Positions 1-8,688 of a stretch of DNA of 64,000 bases are shown in pieces. Origin of the DNA: Rhizobium mesoamericanum STM3625 (lineage in GTDB: Bacteria > Pseudomonadota > Alphaproteobacteria > Rhizobiales > Rhizobiaceae); the NCBI RefSeq assembly GCF_000312665.1, contig NZ_HF536772.1, positions 4,068,042 to 4,132,041 of the forward strand, given 5' to 3'. The notes under the pieces are model-generated. The model had not been told where the DNA came from, ran no database searches, and worked only from the letters and a program-made list of their open reading frames with translations. Every line of letters begins with the position of its first letter. Within the stretch, counting starts at the first letter, position 1. The position numbers were made by a program, and so were the translations under genes.

Positions 1-124
1 ATTGTGCTCCAAGTCCGGTCAGGAACATGGGTGCCCAGCCAGGAGGACTGACGCTGCCCCTGCGCGTCACGGTGGTCGTAGAAGGAGTATCTGTCAATTG
101 TTGTTGCGTGGTCATTTTGCGCAT
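1..124 (-). CDS. Possible 5' end of a gene leaving the window leftward
   Basis: On the minus strand an open frame starts at ATG 124 (second ATG at 115) and runs off the left edge after about 41 codons. It begins MRKMTTQQQLTDTP and ends in the window with a hydrophobic stretch (WAPMFLTGLGAQ), as at the start of a membrane protein. No family is recognisable and the ribosome-binding site is weak. It would be divergent from the MFS gene, leaving about 180 bp of shared promoter region in which I see no clear operator. The short overlapping forward frame here looks like a shadow. Low certainty. Confidence 0.3.
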   Translation of the reverse strand, partial: MRKMTTQQQLTDTPSTTTVTRRGSVSPPGWAPMFLTGLGAQ

Positions 125-302
125 GCCGGATTGGCCGTGGCGTGAGTGCGTCCCTCGGAAGTCAAAATCCTATGAGATATCAGGATTTTCTCTTTCCGCG
201 CTGCGCTGATCGGCCTATCTAGCGCTAGTGCCGCTCGGCACATCGGATCCGGCGTCTCTGCCCTTTCGTCTCCGAAGGCATCCAATTCACATCGGCAGGT
301 AA

Positions 303-1742
303 ATGACAGCTATTCAGACGACAGAAAAGGACGATGCGAAGGGCACCCGCAGGGCAAAGATTGTCCCTCTTGTCGTTGCCGTTTCGTTTTTCATGCAGAT
401 TCTCGATGGCACCATCGTCACCACGTCCCTCCCACAGATGGCAGCCAGTTTCGGCGTTCAACCGGTATCGATGAGCATCGGCATCACCGTCTACATGCTG
501 ACGATGGCGGCGTTCATTCCGCTCTCGGGATGGCTTGGGGATCGGTTCGGTGCTCGTCGGGTCTTCATGGCATCCATTGCCGTCTTCACGGTTGCCTCGC
601 TGTTCTGCGGGCTATCCGAGGGTCTCGCCGCGTTTGTCGTGGCGCGCGCCGTGCAGGGCGCCGGGAGCGCACTCATGACGCCGGTCGGCCGGATCATCGT
701 CCTGAAGAATGCCCGCAAATCCGAACTCGTCCAGGCAATCGCACTGATTACCTGGCCTGCGCTGACGGCTCCAGTCATCGGTCCGCTGCTTGGCAGCTTG
801 ATCACAACCTATGCAAGCTGGCATTGGAACTTTCTCATCAATCTGCCGATCGGGGTGCTCGGCATGGCGCTGGTTCTCCGTTTCGTGCCGGAAGAACGTG
901 AGGAGGAGGCCGGGCGGCTGGACTTGCTTGGGTTCGTTCTCAGCGCCAGTGGCTTGACCTTCCTGCTTGCGGCGCTTGAGCTCTCGGTAAAATCGCACGG
1001 TGGTTTGTTACCAATCCTGTTGATGTTGCTGGCGGGGGTTGTCCTGTCCGCCATCGCGACGCGACATTTTCTCAGGGTCAGCAATCCGCTGCTCGACCTG
1101 TCCGCTTTCAGAGCACAGACTTTTGCCATAGCGACCCTTTCAGCCGGAACGGCGAGCCGTGTTGCTATCAATGCGACGCCGTTCCTCTTGCCGCTTCTCT
1201 TCCAGCTCGGCTTCGGATTGAGCGCGATCGAGGCTGGCGCCTATCTCTTGGTCTACTTCCTTGGAAATCTCGGCATGAAGGCCGTGACGACACCGCTGCT
1301 TGCCAAGCTTGGATTTCGCAGCGTGCTCTTCTTCAACGGCCTGATTGCTGCATTGTCGATTGCCGCCTGTGGCTTTCTCGTGCCTGGGACGCCACGCGCC
1401 ATCATCTATGTGTTGCTGATGATTGCCGGTCTCTCGCGGTCGATGGAATTTACAGCACTGAACACTCTCGCTTTTGCCGATATCAATCCAGCGCAGCGGA
1501 GCTCCGCTTCGACGCTGTCGAGTATGCTGCAGCAGGTTTCAATGCTGCTTGGTGTCGCGATTGCGGCAGCGGTACTCAACATTTCCGTCGCCTTGCGCGG
1601 TGTTGAGGGGCCGGGGCTCGTTGATTTCCGCTGGGCGTTTCTCGTCGTTGGTGCGATTGGCGTCATGTCGTCAATGCGCTTCCTGCAACTGGCGCCCGAT
1701 GCGGGTGCCGAGGTGTCAGGTCACAAGATTGCTACGAAATAG
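303..1742 (+). CDS. DHA2-family (EmrB/QacA-type) MFS multidrug transporter
   Basis: A 479-residue inner-membrane protein of the 14-helix drug:H+ antiporter branch of the major facilitator superfamily. The first helix carries the DHA2 signature around residues 30-45 (FMQILDGTIVTTSLPQMA). The loop after helix 2 has the MFS motif GDRFGARRVF, and the GAGSALMTPVGR segment near residue 118 corresponds to motif C-like antiporter regions. About 13-14 hydrophobic segments can be counted through to residue 465. Such proteins export hydrophobic or cationic compounds using the proton gradient; the substrate cannot be told. The start at 303 follows a short purine-rich stretch. The next gene (DUF924) begins 41 bp downstream on the same strand, so the two may be cotranscribed. 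Confidence 0.9.
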   Translation: MTAIQTTEKDDAKGTRRAKIVPLVVAVSFFMQILDGTIVTTSLPQMAASFGVQPVSMSIGITVYMLTMAAFIPLSGWLGDRFGARRVFMASIAVFTVASLFCGLSEGLAAFVVARAVQGAGSALMTPVGRIIVLKNARKSELVQAIALITWPALTAPVIGPLLGSLITTYASWHWNFLINLPIGVLGMALVLRFVPEEREEEAGRLDLLGFVLSASGLTFLLAALELSVKSHGGLLPILLMLLAGVVLSAIATRHFLRVSNPLLDLSAFRAQTFAIATLSAGTASRVAINATPFLLPLLFQLGFGLSAIEAGAYLLVYFLGNLGMKAVTTPLLAKLGFRSVLFFNGLIAALSIAACGFLVPGTPRAIIYVLLMIAGLSRSMEFTALNTLAFADINPAQRSSASTLSSMLQQVSMLLGVAIAAAVLNISVALRGVEGPGLVDFRWAFLVVGAIGVMSSMRFLQLAPDAGAEVSGHKIATK

Positions 1743-1783
1743 TCGATCAGCCTGGAATCGAACGGCCTTTATCAGGAGAAAAC

Positions 1784-2341
1784 ATGGAACTTGGATATGT
1801 CTGCACGCCCCTTGAGGTCTACGACTTCTGGTTCGAAGAGTGCGGGCGGGATCAATGGTTCAAGGCGACGTTGGAGTTCGATCGAGATATTCGCGGGCGC
1901 TTCCGCGACACCCATCTTGCGCTTTCGCGCGCCGTGACGGAGGAGTGGCGCTCGACGCCGAACAGCAGGCTTGCCGCCGTGATCGTGCTCGACCAGTTTC
2001 CACGCAATATTTATCGGGCTACACCGCTCGCCTTTGCCACCGACGGGCTTGCGCTGCGCGAGGCAAAGCTCGCCTTGGCAGCTGGAGCGGATCAACAGGT
2101 TGCCCCGGAATGCCGGACATTCTTCTACATGCCTTTCGAGCATTGCGAAGACCTGGAAGAGCAGGAACGTTCAGTCGCTCTGTTCAAGGCTCTTGGTGAC
2201 GAGGAATATATCGATTATGCGCTTCGCCATCGGGAAGTGATTGCGGCCTACGGTCGCTTTCCGCATCGAAATGCTCTCGTCGGACGTCCATCGACACCGG
2301 CAGAACTGGAGTATCTGGCACAGCCGGGCGCAGGCTTCTGA
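1784..2341 (+). CDS. DUF924 family protein
   Basis: 185 residues matching the DUF924 family, small alpha-helical proteins with a TPR-like fold and no established function. The family hallmarks are visible: an N-terminal VYDFWFEECGRDQWF segment, the central LDQFPRNIYR motif near residue 72, and the late FFYMPFEHCEDLEEQERSV and HREVIAAYGRFPHRN segments. Length fits the family (about 180-200). The start is preceded by AGGAG (about 1773-1777). It lies 41 bp behind the MFS gene and 74 bp before the channel gene. Family assignment is firm; function is unknown. Confidence 0.88.
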   Translation: MELGYVCTPLEVYDFWFEECGRDQWFKATLEFDRDIRGRFRDTHLALSRAVTEEWRSTPNSRLAAVIVLDQFPRNIYRATPLAFATDGLALREAKLALAAGADQQVAPECRTFFYMPFEHCEDLEEQERSVALFKALGDEEYIDYALRHREVIAAYGRFPHRNALVGRPSTPAELEYLAQPGAGF

Positions 2342-2415
2342 TCGCGTCGCCTTTCTGTCGCCTTTCTTTCTTATGAAAACCTGGAATCCAATCCAATTAA
2401 CCGAGCGGGGATATT

Positions 2416-4956
2416 TTGCGGCCGACACAACTCTTGCTTCGCATTTTCCTAGTCGCGGCGCTCCTGGGTGCCGGAGCGAATCTCGCGGGCGCGCAGACTA
2501 CCGCACCGCAGGCCTCGCAGCCGCCGCAAGCGACCGAGGCATCTGTCGCAGATAGTCCAATCGAGCAGGCGGCGAAGGCGATCGAGAAAGCAAAGCAGAA
2601 TTTTGCTTCTCTTGAGGATGGCGTAAAGCAGAAGAACGACGATGACGACGCGTTGGTAGCTCTTGCAGGTAAGACCGACGAACTCGGTCGCGCGGTTCTG
2701 AACATTTCTGTTGGCCTCAGACCGCGGCTCGATCAGATCAAAAACCGCCTTGCCGAGCTGGGCGATCCGCCGAAGGAGGGTCAGCCGGCGGAAGCGGAGA
2801 TCGTTACGACCGAACGCAACGCCTTGACGGCGGAGCGTGCCCAGATCAACGCCGTTACCGGCGATGCCGAAACGCTATCAGCGTCCATTGGCAAGCTTGG
2901 CAACCTTATTGCCGAAACCCGCCGCCAGCTCTTTACTGCCACCTTGCTGCGGCGTACCGATGTCTCGTTTTCCGTTATCGATGATGCAGCCAGCGCCTTC
3001 GTCCGAGAGGGCGCGGAGTTCATCCAGGCTCTCGGCAGCTGGCTCGGATTCGTACTGAAATTCAAGGCTTTTGCGTTCTTTGCGGCCATCGCCATGTCGC
3101 TCGTGACGGCATTGGTGCTCTTGTCCGGCGGCTACCGCATCTTCGGACGCTACCTTCAGCGCAAGGAGACGGACGAGCAGCCCTCGTATATCAATCGTCT
3201 CTCCATCGCTTTCTGGTCCACCCTGATCCGGACGTTTGCTCTCGCGGCGCTCTTGGTGACGTCTTATTTTTTCCTCAATAGCTTCAATGTCCTGAGGCCG
3301 GACATTGCGCCGATCATCGGGGCGCTCTTCGCCGCGATCGGGCTGATCTATTTCGTGAGGCGTTTCACCAACGCAGTATTTGCGCCAAAGGAGCCGCATT
3401 GGCGTCTCGTCAAGCTTTCGAACCGTGGTGCAAGTTCGATCGGCGCCTGCCTGCTGGCGATGGCCATCGTCAATGCGCTTGATTACCTCTTCGGCAGCAT
3501 CAGCGAAGCGATGGGCTCTCCGCTCGTCCTTACCGTCGTCAAGAGTCTGATCGCTGCCTTGATCATCGGTTTCATTTTGATCGCTGCGTCCTTCGGTCGG
3601 CCGATGTTGGCTCGAAACGGGGATCCGGATGCGCCGGGACGCCATTGGCCGCACGGCATGGCGATCATCTTGCGTGTGCTGGGCGCAAGCCTGATCATAA
3701 CGGCCCTGACCGGTTATGTCGGGCTCGCGCGCTTCGTTGCAACGCAGCTGATCATCACCGGTGCCATCATCGTCACGACTTATATTGGGCTGCTGTCCGG
3801 CAAAGCGATTTCACGCAGCGAGACTTTTGGCGAGACATCGCTTGGTCGCTTCCTCGAGAAGCGTTTCAAACTCGGTCCAGTCGCGATCGATCAAGCAGGC
3901 TTGTTGGTCGGCATGTGCATCTCGGCCATCGCGCTGATGGTTGGGATTCCGTTGGTGCTGCTCCTGTGGGGTTTCCATATTCAGGATCTTGAACTGATCG
4001 GCTACCGCCTTCTTACCGAAGTCAGGCTGGGCGGGATTAGCATCTCGCTGATCGGGATAATGACCGGCATTCTGCTTTTTGCAGGCGGCTATCTGCTGAC
4101 GCGCTGGATCCAGCGCTGGCTTGACGGCAACATCATGGCGCGCAGCCATGTGGACCTCGGGGTCCGCAATTCGGTCAAGACAGGTATCGGCTACCTCGGT
4201 GTCGGTCTTGCGGCGATCGTCGGCGTTTCTGCCGCGGGCATCGACCTGTCAAGCTTCGCACTGGTTGCCTCCGCCCTGTCGGTCGGTATCGGTTTCGGCC
4301 TCCAGAACATCGTGTCGAACTTCGTCTCCGGGCTGATCCTGCTCGTCGAGCGTCCGTTCAAGGTCGGCGACCACGTCGTCTCCGGCACGGCTGAAGGTAT
4401 CGTGAAGCGGATTTCGGTCCGCGCGACCGAAATCGAGACGTTCCGCAAGCAGTCGATCATCGTCCCGAATTCCGAGCTGATCAACGCGTCCGTCGGCAAC
4501 TGGACCCATCGCAACAAAATGGGCCGGTCTGAGATACCCGTCTCGGTGAGCTATGACTCGGATCCGCAGAAGGTGATGGATATTCTGCTCGAGCTCGTCA
4601 ACGCGGTGCCCGTGGTCCTGCGCAATCCAGAGCCGCATGTGGAGTTCCTGCGCTTCGGGCCGTATTCGCTCGACTTTGAGCTTCGCTTCATGCTTGCCGA
4701 CATGGGTGATGGTCTGAGGGTCCGCAACGATCTGCGTATCGCGATCCTCAAAAGGTTCCGGGAGGAGGGGATCGAAATCCCGCTTCCTCAGAGCGATGTC
4801 GTGTTCCATCGCCAGGCTGATCAGGTCGCAACCACGCCCGCCGCAGGCAAGATGCCGGCGAAGATCGAGGATGTCTCCGAGGGCGAATTGGAGGAAGAAG
4901 CAGGCACCGTGCGGCGGTTGCGCGGCAAGGCGGCTGATGGCAATCTCAAGGGGTGA
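2416..4956 (+). CDS. Large MscS-family mechanosensitive channel with DUF3772-type periplasmic domain
   Basis: 846 residues starting at a TTG codon with GCGGGGA just upstream. An N-terminal signal segment ending near ALA-type residue 26 is followed by an Ala/Gln/Glu-rich periplasmic region (about 30-200, DUF3772-like, coiled-coil potential). About 10 membrane segments follow (220-600). The MscS core is at 600-780: the pore helix with Gly/Ala packing (SALSVGIGFGLQNIVSNFVSG) and the beta domain (LIVPNSELINASVGNW). The tail to residue 846 is acidic. These channels open under membrane tension to release solutes on hypo-osmotic shock. The size resembles rhizobial multi-helix MscS (MscK/YbdG-like) proteins. 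A small hairpin follows the stop. Confidence 0.93.
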   Translation: MRPTQLLLRIFLVAALLGAGANLAGAQTTAPQASQPPQATEASVADSPIEQAAKAIEKAKQNFASLEDGVKQKNDDDDALVALAGKTDELGRAVLNISVGLRPRLDQIKNRLAELGDPPKEGQPAEAEIVTTERNALTAERAQINAVTGDAETLSASIGKLGNLIAETRRQLFTATLLRRTDVSFSVIDDAASAFVREGAEFIQALGSWLGFVLKFKAFAFFAAIAMSLVTALVLLSGGYRIFGRYLQRKETDEQPSYINRLSIAFWSTLIRTFALAALLVTSYFFLNSFNVLRPDIAPIIGALFAAIGLIYFVRRFTNAVFAPKEPHWRLVKLSNRGASSIGACLLAMAIVNALDYLFGSISEAMGSPLVLTVVKSLIAALIIGFILIAASFGRPMLARNGDPDAPGRHWPHGMAIILRVLGASLIITALTGYVGLARFVATQLIITGAIIVTTYIGLLSGKAISRSETFGETSLGRFLEKRFKLGPVAIDQAGLLVGMCISAIALMVGIPLVLLLWGFHIQDLELIGYRLLTEVRLGGISISLIGIMTGILLFAGGYLLTRWIQRWLDGNIMARSHVDLGVRNSVKTGIGYLGVGLAAIVGVSAAGIDLSSFALVASALSVGIGFGLQNIVSNFVSGLILLVERPFKVGDHVVSGTAEGIVKRISVRATEIETFRKQSIIVPNSELINASVGNWTHRNKMGRSEIPVSVSYDSDPQKVMDILLELVNAVPVVLRNPEPHVEFLRFGPYSLDFELRFMLADMGDGLRVRNDLRIAILKRFREEGIEIPLPQSDVVFHRQADQVATTPAAGKMPAKIEDVSEGELEEEAGTVRRLRGKAADGNLKG

Positions 4957-4968
4957 AGGCGTTGTTCA

Positions 4969-4989
4969 GCGACCGTTCAGAGCGGTCGC
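4969..4989 (+). terminator. Hairpin after the MscS gene
   Basis: A perfect 7-bp stem GCGACCG/CGGTCGC (4969-4975 and 4983-4989) with a 7-base loop lies 12 bases after the channel stop codon. No T-run follows, so intrinsic termination is only possible; it could equally stabilise the 3' end. Confidence 0.35.
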
Positions 4990-5077
4990 CGTATAGCGTC
5001 TGCAATCGGGTTGTCGTTGCTGGGGGCAGCAGCGCCGAGATGCTCCAAGGGAGGGCGCTTCATCCGCGCCACGCTGC

Positions 5078-5341
5078 ATGGCAAGATTTGCCGTCGTACT
5101 ATTTCTTTCACTTGTGGCCGCAGGCCAGACTTACGCAGCTTCCATCACGAATACCGACAGCGCCGCCGTTGTGATCGTCCTCACCGTAGGCGGCAACAAG
5201 ATGCAGCTTGTGCTCGATCCCGGCGCATCGAAAACGTTTTGCGCGTCGGGCTGCTTTATCACCGCACCCGACGGTGATCGTATCGGCCTCGATGGCGGCG
5301 AAACGATCGACATCGTCAAGGGATCGGCCGTCGTAAAGTAA
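5078..5341 (+). CDS. Small secreted protein, function unknown
   Basis: 87 residues. An N-terminal signal peptide (MARFAVVLFLSLVAAGQTYA, cleavage after AYA near residue 20) precedes a short beta-rich mature domain containing two Cys (about 50 and 54) that could form a disulfide. The mature part, with SITNTDSAAVVIVLTVGG at its start and a GLDGGETIDIVKG tail, resembles small periplasmic proteins found in rhizobia. No characterised family is recognised. The gene stands alone between the channel and the dimethylglycine-dehydrogenase remnant. Confidence 0.65.
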   Translation: MARFAVVLFLSLVAAGQTYAASITNTDSAAVVIVLTVGGNKMQLVLDPGASKTFCASGCFITAPDGDRIGLDGGETIDIVKGSAVVK

Positions 5342-5548
5342 GCGACCGCTCTCTCTGACCACAGTTTCTGTCCACGGATTTTCAGGCAAAGCGCTTTTGT
5401 GGCTTGCCTATTTGCATGCAGTCGCGGCAAGCTTTCCCCATGTCGTAAACAGGCGTTTGGCAAGCCCGGCCTCCCTGGATAGTTCGTGAAGGCGATTTCC
5501 GTCGGCGGCATTCGTCGGACAGATTAGTAGAACAGAAGGTTATTCTCC

Positions 5549-6182
5549 ATGAAGACACATGCGCGCAGTGGTCACCGGCGGCGGCGGCGTCGAAATCACC
5601 GCCGAGCATGTCGTTAGCTGTACCGGCAACTTTGCCCGCAAGACCGGCGAGATGGTCGGGATCAACATTCCGGTCATCCCGGTCGAGCACCAGTACATCG
5701 TCACCGAGCCGCATCCGGCCATCCTCGAGCGCGAGGCCAAGGGTTTGCCAGAGATGGGCGTGCTGCGCGAATCCGACAGCGCCTGGTACATGCGCGAGGA
5801 AAACGGAGGCCTCATTCTCGGGCCTTATGAGCACGGCGCACCGGTATGTTATGTCAATGGTCCGTCGGACGAGAGCGAATACGAACTCTTCCAGGAAGAG
5901 CTTGATCGCCTGATGCCGCATATCGAGACTGCCATTGCCCGCAATGATGTTGATGCCCGCGGTTCGGAGGCGATCTACAATGAGGCGGGCGAGCTCGTCG
6001 GGCGTGCGACAAATGGCACGTTCGGCTTCCGCATCAACCGCTCGCTGGCGCTGGCGATGCTGCGGCCCGACTATGCGAAGGAAGGCACGAAGCTCAAGAT
6101 CAAGATCCTTGGCATGACATACAACGCGACGGTCGTCGGCGAGAGCCCCTTCGTCCCCGAGAACGCGGCGCTGCGCGCATAG
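5549..6182 (+). pseudogene. Internally deleted dimethylglycine/sarcosine dehydrogenase-like FAD oxidoreductase
   Basis: Three blocks of a roughly 800-residue DMGDH-type oxidoreductase are fused. The first is an authentic-looking start at 5549 (MKTHAR, with AGAAGG upstream). After a frame change comes a mid-FAD-domain block (5580-5945, GGGGVEITAEHVVSCTGN to PHIETAIARND). Then there is an abrupt jump near 5950 to the C-terminal glycine-cleavage T-like end (GSEAIYNEAGELVGRATNG, then RINRSLALAMLRPDYA and VVGESPFVPENA). The FAD-binding GxGxxG motif and most of the folate domain are missing. The open stretch 5559-6182 could still be translated as 207 residues but would lack cofactor sites. The intact family demethylates dimethylglycine in betaine catabolism. 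The GlxA/GbdR-like regulator 2.5 kb downstream may be its former partner. Confidence 0.85.
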
Positions 6183-6210
6183 TCTCTTAATCATGTTTTG
6201 AAGAATATCA

Positions 6211-6236
6211 GAGCGGCCCTCGTGGCTGCTTTTTTG
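6211..6236 (+). terminator. Intrinsic terminator after the oxidoreductase remnant
   Basis: Stem GCGGCC/GGCTGC (6213-6218 and 6224-6229, one G-T wobble) with the loop CTCGT, followed directly by six T (6230-6235). This is a classical rho-independent layout about 30 bp after the pseudogene stop. Confidence 0.7.
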
Positions 6237-6328
6237 TTGGCCGACGAAGACCGCCGATTAATACTTATTCAAACCAGGTATCGTACCGATTTCAGTCGGG
6301 GACAGGAGTTTTATCAAAAGGTTTCGAA

Positions 6329-7159
6329 ATGGCATTTTTGGGTATTTCGGGAATGCAGTATTCCGGAGGCATGTTTGCTCATGCGCGAATTATTCTCGCC
6401 GAGGATTCGAACGTATTCACGTCGATGATCGGCAAGCGGCTGAAGGAACTTTTCGATATCGACGTGGAAATCTGCCGGAATTTCGAGGACCTGCAGCTCT
6501 CCTACGACAAGTCGACCGACCCGATTACGCTGGCCATCTCCAATATCAATCTGCCGGGCGCCGAGAACGGCGAGGCACTGGAATACCTTGTCGATCTCAG
6601 CATCCCGACCATCGTCTTCACCGGGACGTTCCAGGAAGGTATGCGCGACAAGCTGATGGCCAAGGACGTCGTCGACTACATCCTCAAGGACAACGTCTTC
6701 GCTGTCGATCTCCTTGCGGAGTCGATCTGCCGCTTCCTGACCAACCATCGTCATCACGTTCTCATCGTTGATGACAGCCCGACGGCTCGCGCGCTGTTGT
6801 CGAGCCGTCTCAAGCGGTACAATTTCCGGGTCAGCACAGCCGACAGCGGTGCCAAGGCGCTCGAAATCCTCAAGGCCAACCGCGACATCGGTTTGATGAT
6901 CACCGATTACAACATGCCCGATATCGATGGCTTCGAACTGACCCGGCGCATCCGCGCCAGCATCGGTTCGCACGAGTTGCGCATCATCGGCGTGTCGTCA
7001 TCGTCGAACCGGCTGCTGTCGGCGCGCTTCCTTAAGGCTGGCGGCAACGACTTCATGCTGCGGCCGTTCATCGACGAGGAGTTCTACTGCCGCGTCAACC
7101 AGAACCTCGATACGCTGCTGCAGATTCAGTCGATGCGCAAGGAACGGGCCGTTGCCTAA
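6329..7159 (+). CDS. Dual-receiver response regulator (REC-REC), first receiver degenerate
   Basis: 276 residues with two receiver domains and no output domain. REC1 (about 20-135) keeps the acidic pocket (LAEDS) but has Asn at residue 72 where the phosphorylated Asp should be (AISNINLPG). REC2 (about 143-265) has IVDDS, the phospho-acceptor Asp193 (MITDYNMPD), and a conserved Ser/Lys end region. It may act as a phosphate sink or an adaptor. The sequence is clearly paralogous to the first two domains of the next gene (7343-8674), which adds a GGDEF domain. The start at 6329 is supported by AAAGG 8 bases upstream. No kinase is adjacent. Confidence 0.88.
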   Translation: MAFLGISGMQYSGGMFAHARIILAEDSNVFTSMIGKRLKELFDIDVEICRNFEDLQLSYDKSTDPITLAISNINLPGAENGEALEYLVDLSIPTIVFTGTFQEGMRDKLMAKDVVDYILKDNVFAVDLLAESICRFLTNHRHHVLIVDDSPTARALLSSRLKRYNFRVSTADSGAKALEILKANRDIGLMITDYNMPDIDGFELTRRIRASIGSHELRIIGVSSSSNRLLSARFLKAGGNDFMLRPFIDEEFYCRVNQNLDTLLQIQSMRKERAVA

Positions 7160-7342
7160 CACACAGCCTCTGCCCAACGATGTTAGGCGGGAGCGCGCCA
7201 ACCACCCGAAACCGAGATTTATGCAATTTCAGGTGTTGCCAAGTCTCGATATCTTCTCACGCGTGTTTCTGTGAGTTATCTTCACATAAGTCGAAGAGAT
7301 GGTCGATTCGGACCGCTGCGGCTTTCAGGGGGATGGGGGTGA

Positions 7343-8674
7343 ATGGCTTTCGCGGGGGATCTCCATCGGGATGGGTCCGGGCCACGTCATGGTGGTCAAC
7401 GACTACTCCTGGTTGAGGATTCCCGGATGTTTTCCGCCGTTCTCTGCCACAGGATTCATGCGGAACTGGGGCTGAACGTCAAGCCGTGCTCCTCCTTGAA
7501 AGCCCTTAAGGAAACGATCGCCGAGGGGCCAGGTGATTACACAATGGCGATTGTCGACCTCAACCTTCCTGACGCCCCCTATGGCGAAGCGCTCGACTGC
7601 GCCATAAAGGCTGGTATTCCGGCCATAGTTTTCACTGCTACGTTCGATCTCGGTACGCGCAACCGCATCATGGAGCGCAATGTCATCGACTACGTGCTGA
7701 AGGATAATGAGTCCGCGCTTGATAATGTCGTCGCCAGCGTCAGACGGGTGTTGTCGAACAGGAAAACGCGGGTTCTGGTGGTCGACGATGTTGATACGAC
7801 GCGCAATGTCCTTGTCGGCCTGCTCGAAGCGCAGCAATACGTGGTGGTCGAGGCTGCGTCCGGGCCCGAAGCCTTCGCCGCGCTCGAGGCTTATGACGAC
7901 ATCGAGATTGTCGTCACGGATCATCACATGCCCGACATCAGCGGTTACGAATTGACACGTCGGATACGGCGCCGCTTCGGCTCGGACAGGCTGCGGATCA
8001 TCGGGGTTTCGTCCTCGAACGATCGCATGCTCTCTGCGAGTTTCCTGAAGGCTGGTGCATCCGACTTTCTCTACAGGCCATTCGTGGCCGAGGAACTGCA
8101 GTGCCGGATTGCCAACAACGTCGAGACCTTAACACAGCTGAAGCAGCTCCGGGCAGCAGCCGCCTGCGACTATCTGACTGGCCTCTATAATCGCCGCTAT
8201 TTCTATGATCTCGGACCGAAGCTGGTGAATGACTGCCTGCGTCAGAACGCTACCGCTGCCGTTGCAGTACTCGACATCGATCATTTCAAGCGGCTGAACG
8301 ACACGTATGGGCATGAGATCGGCGATGAAGTGCTCAAAGCCGTCGCAGATCGGCTGGCGACTATCTTCAACGGTGGCGACAACCTGCTTTCGCGCCTTGG
8401 CGGGGAAGAGTTTGCCATCCTGTTCCCGATGATGGATTCGATTGCCGCGAGCAAGCTGTGCGACGAGATACGGTCAGATATCTCACGCCTGAAGGTTATG
8501 GCGGATGACGAAGAGCTTTCCGTCACCGTATCGATTGGCGTTGCCGAAATTTCCGACTATGAAACCTTCGACAATTATCTGAATGCAGCTGACCAGTTTC
8601 TTTATATGGCCAAGCACAAGGGTCGCAATCAGGTCTATTCCGACGCGCGTATGACGGAGGAGGCGGCCCAATAA
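7343..8674 (+). CDS. PleD-like diguanylate cyclase (REC-REC-GGDEF)
   Basis: 443 residues. REC1 (about 20-135) has LVEDS and acceptor Asp in AIVDLNLPD. REC2 (about 145-265) has VVDDVD and Asp in VVTDHHMPD. The GGDEF domain (about 280-435) has the active-site signature RLGGEEFAI and the substrate loop DIDHFKRLNDTYGHEIGD. It should make cyclic di-GMP on phosphorylation and so influence the motile/sessile switch. The RxxD inhibitory site that normally lies five residues before GGEEF is absent, so product inhibition at that site is unlikely. The layout is that of PleD. The N-terminal 260 residues resemble the preceding gene, suggesting tandem duplication. The gene ends 14 bp from the convergent regulator gene. 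Confidence 0.92.
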   Translation: MAFAGDLHRDGSGPRHGGQRLLLVEDSRMFSAVLCHRIHAELGLNVKPCSSLKALKETIAEGPGDYTMAIVDLNLPDAPYGEALDCAIKAGIPAIVFTATFDLGTRNRIMERNVIDYVLKDNESALDNVVASVRRVLSNRKTRVLVVDDVDTTRNVLVGLLEAQQYVVVEAASGPEAFAALEAYDDIEIVVTDHHMPDISGYELTRRIRRRFGSDRLRIIGVSSSNDRMLSASFLKAGASDFLYRPFVAEELQCRIANNVETLTQLKQLRAAAACDYLTGLYNRRYFYDLGPKLVNDCLRQNATAAVAVLDIDHFKRLNDTYGHEIGDEVLKAVADRLATIFNGGDNLLSRLGGEEFAILFPMMDSIAASKLCDEIRSDISRLKVMADDEELSVTVSIGVAEISDYETFDNYLNAADQFLYMAKHKGRNQVYSDARMTEEAAQ

Positions 8675-8688
8675 CCGCCCCAGCTTTA

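Noticed and set aside
27..209. 60-residue forward ORF at the left edge
   Set aside because: No domain or binding site; the opposite-strand frame reads more protein-like.
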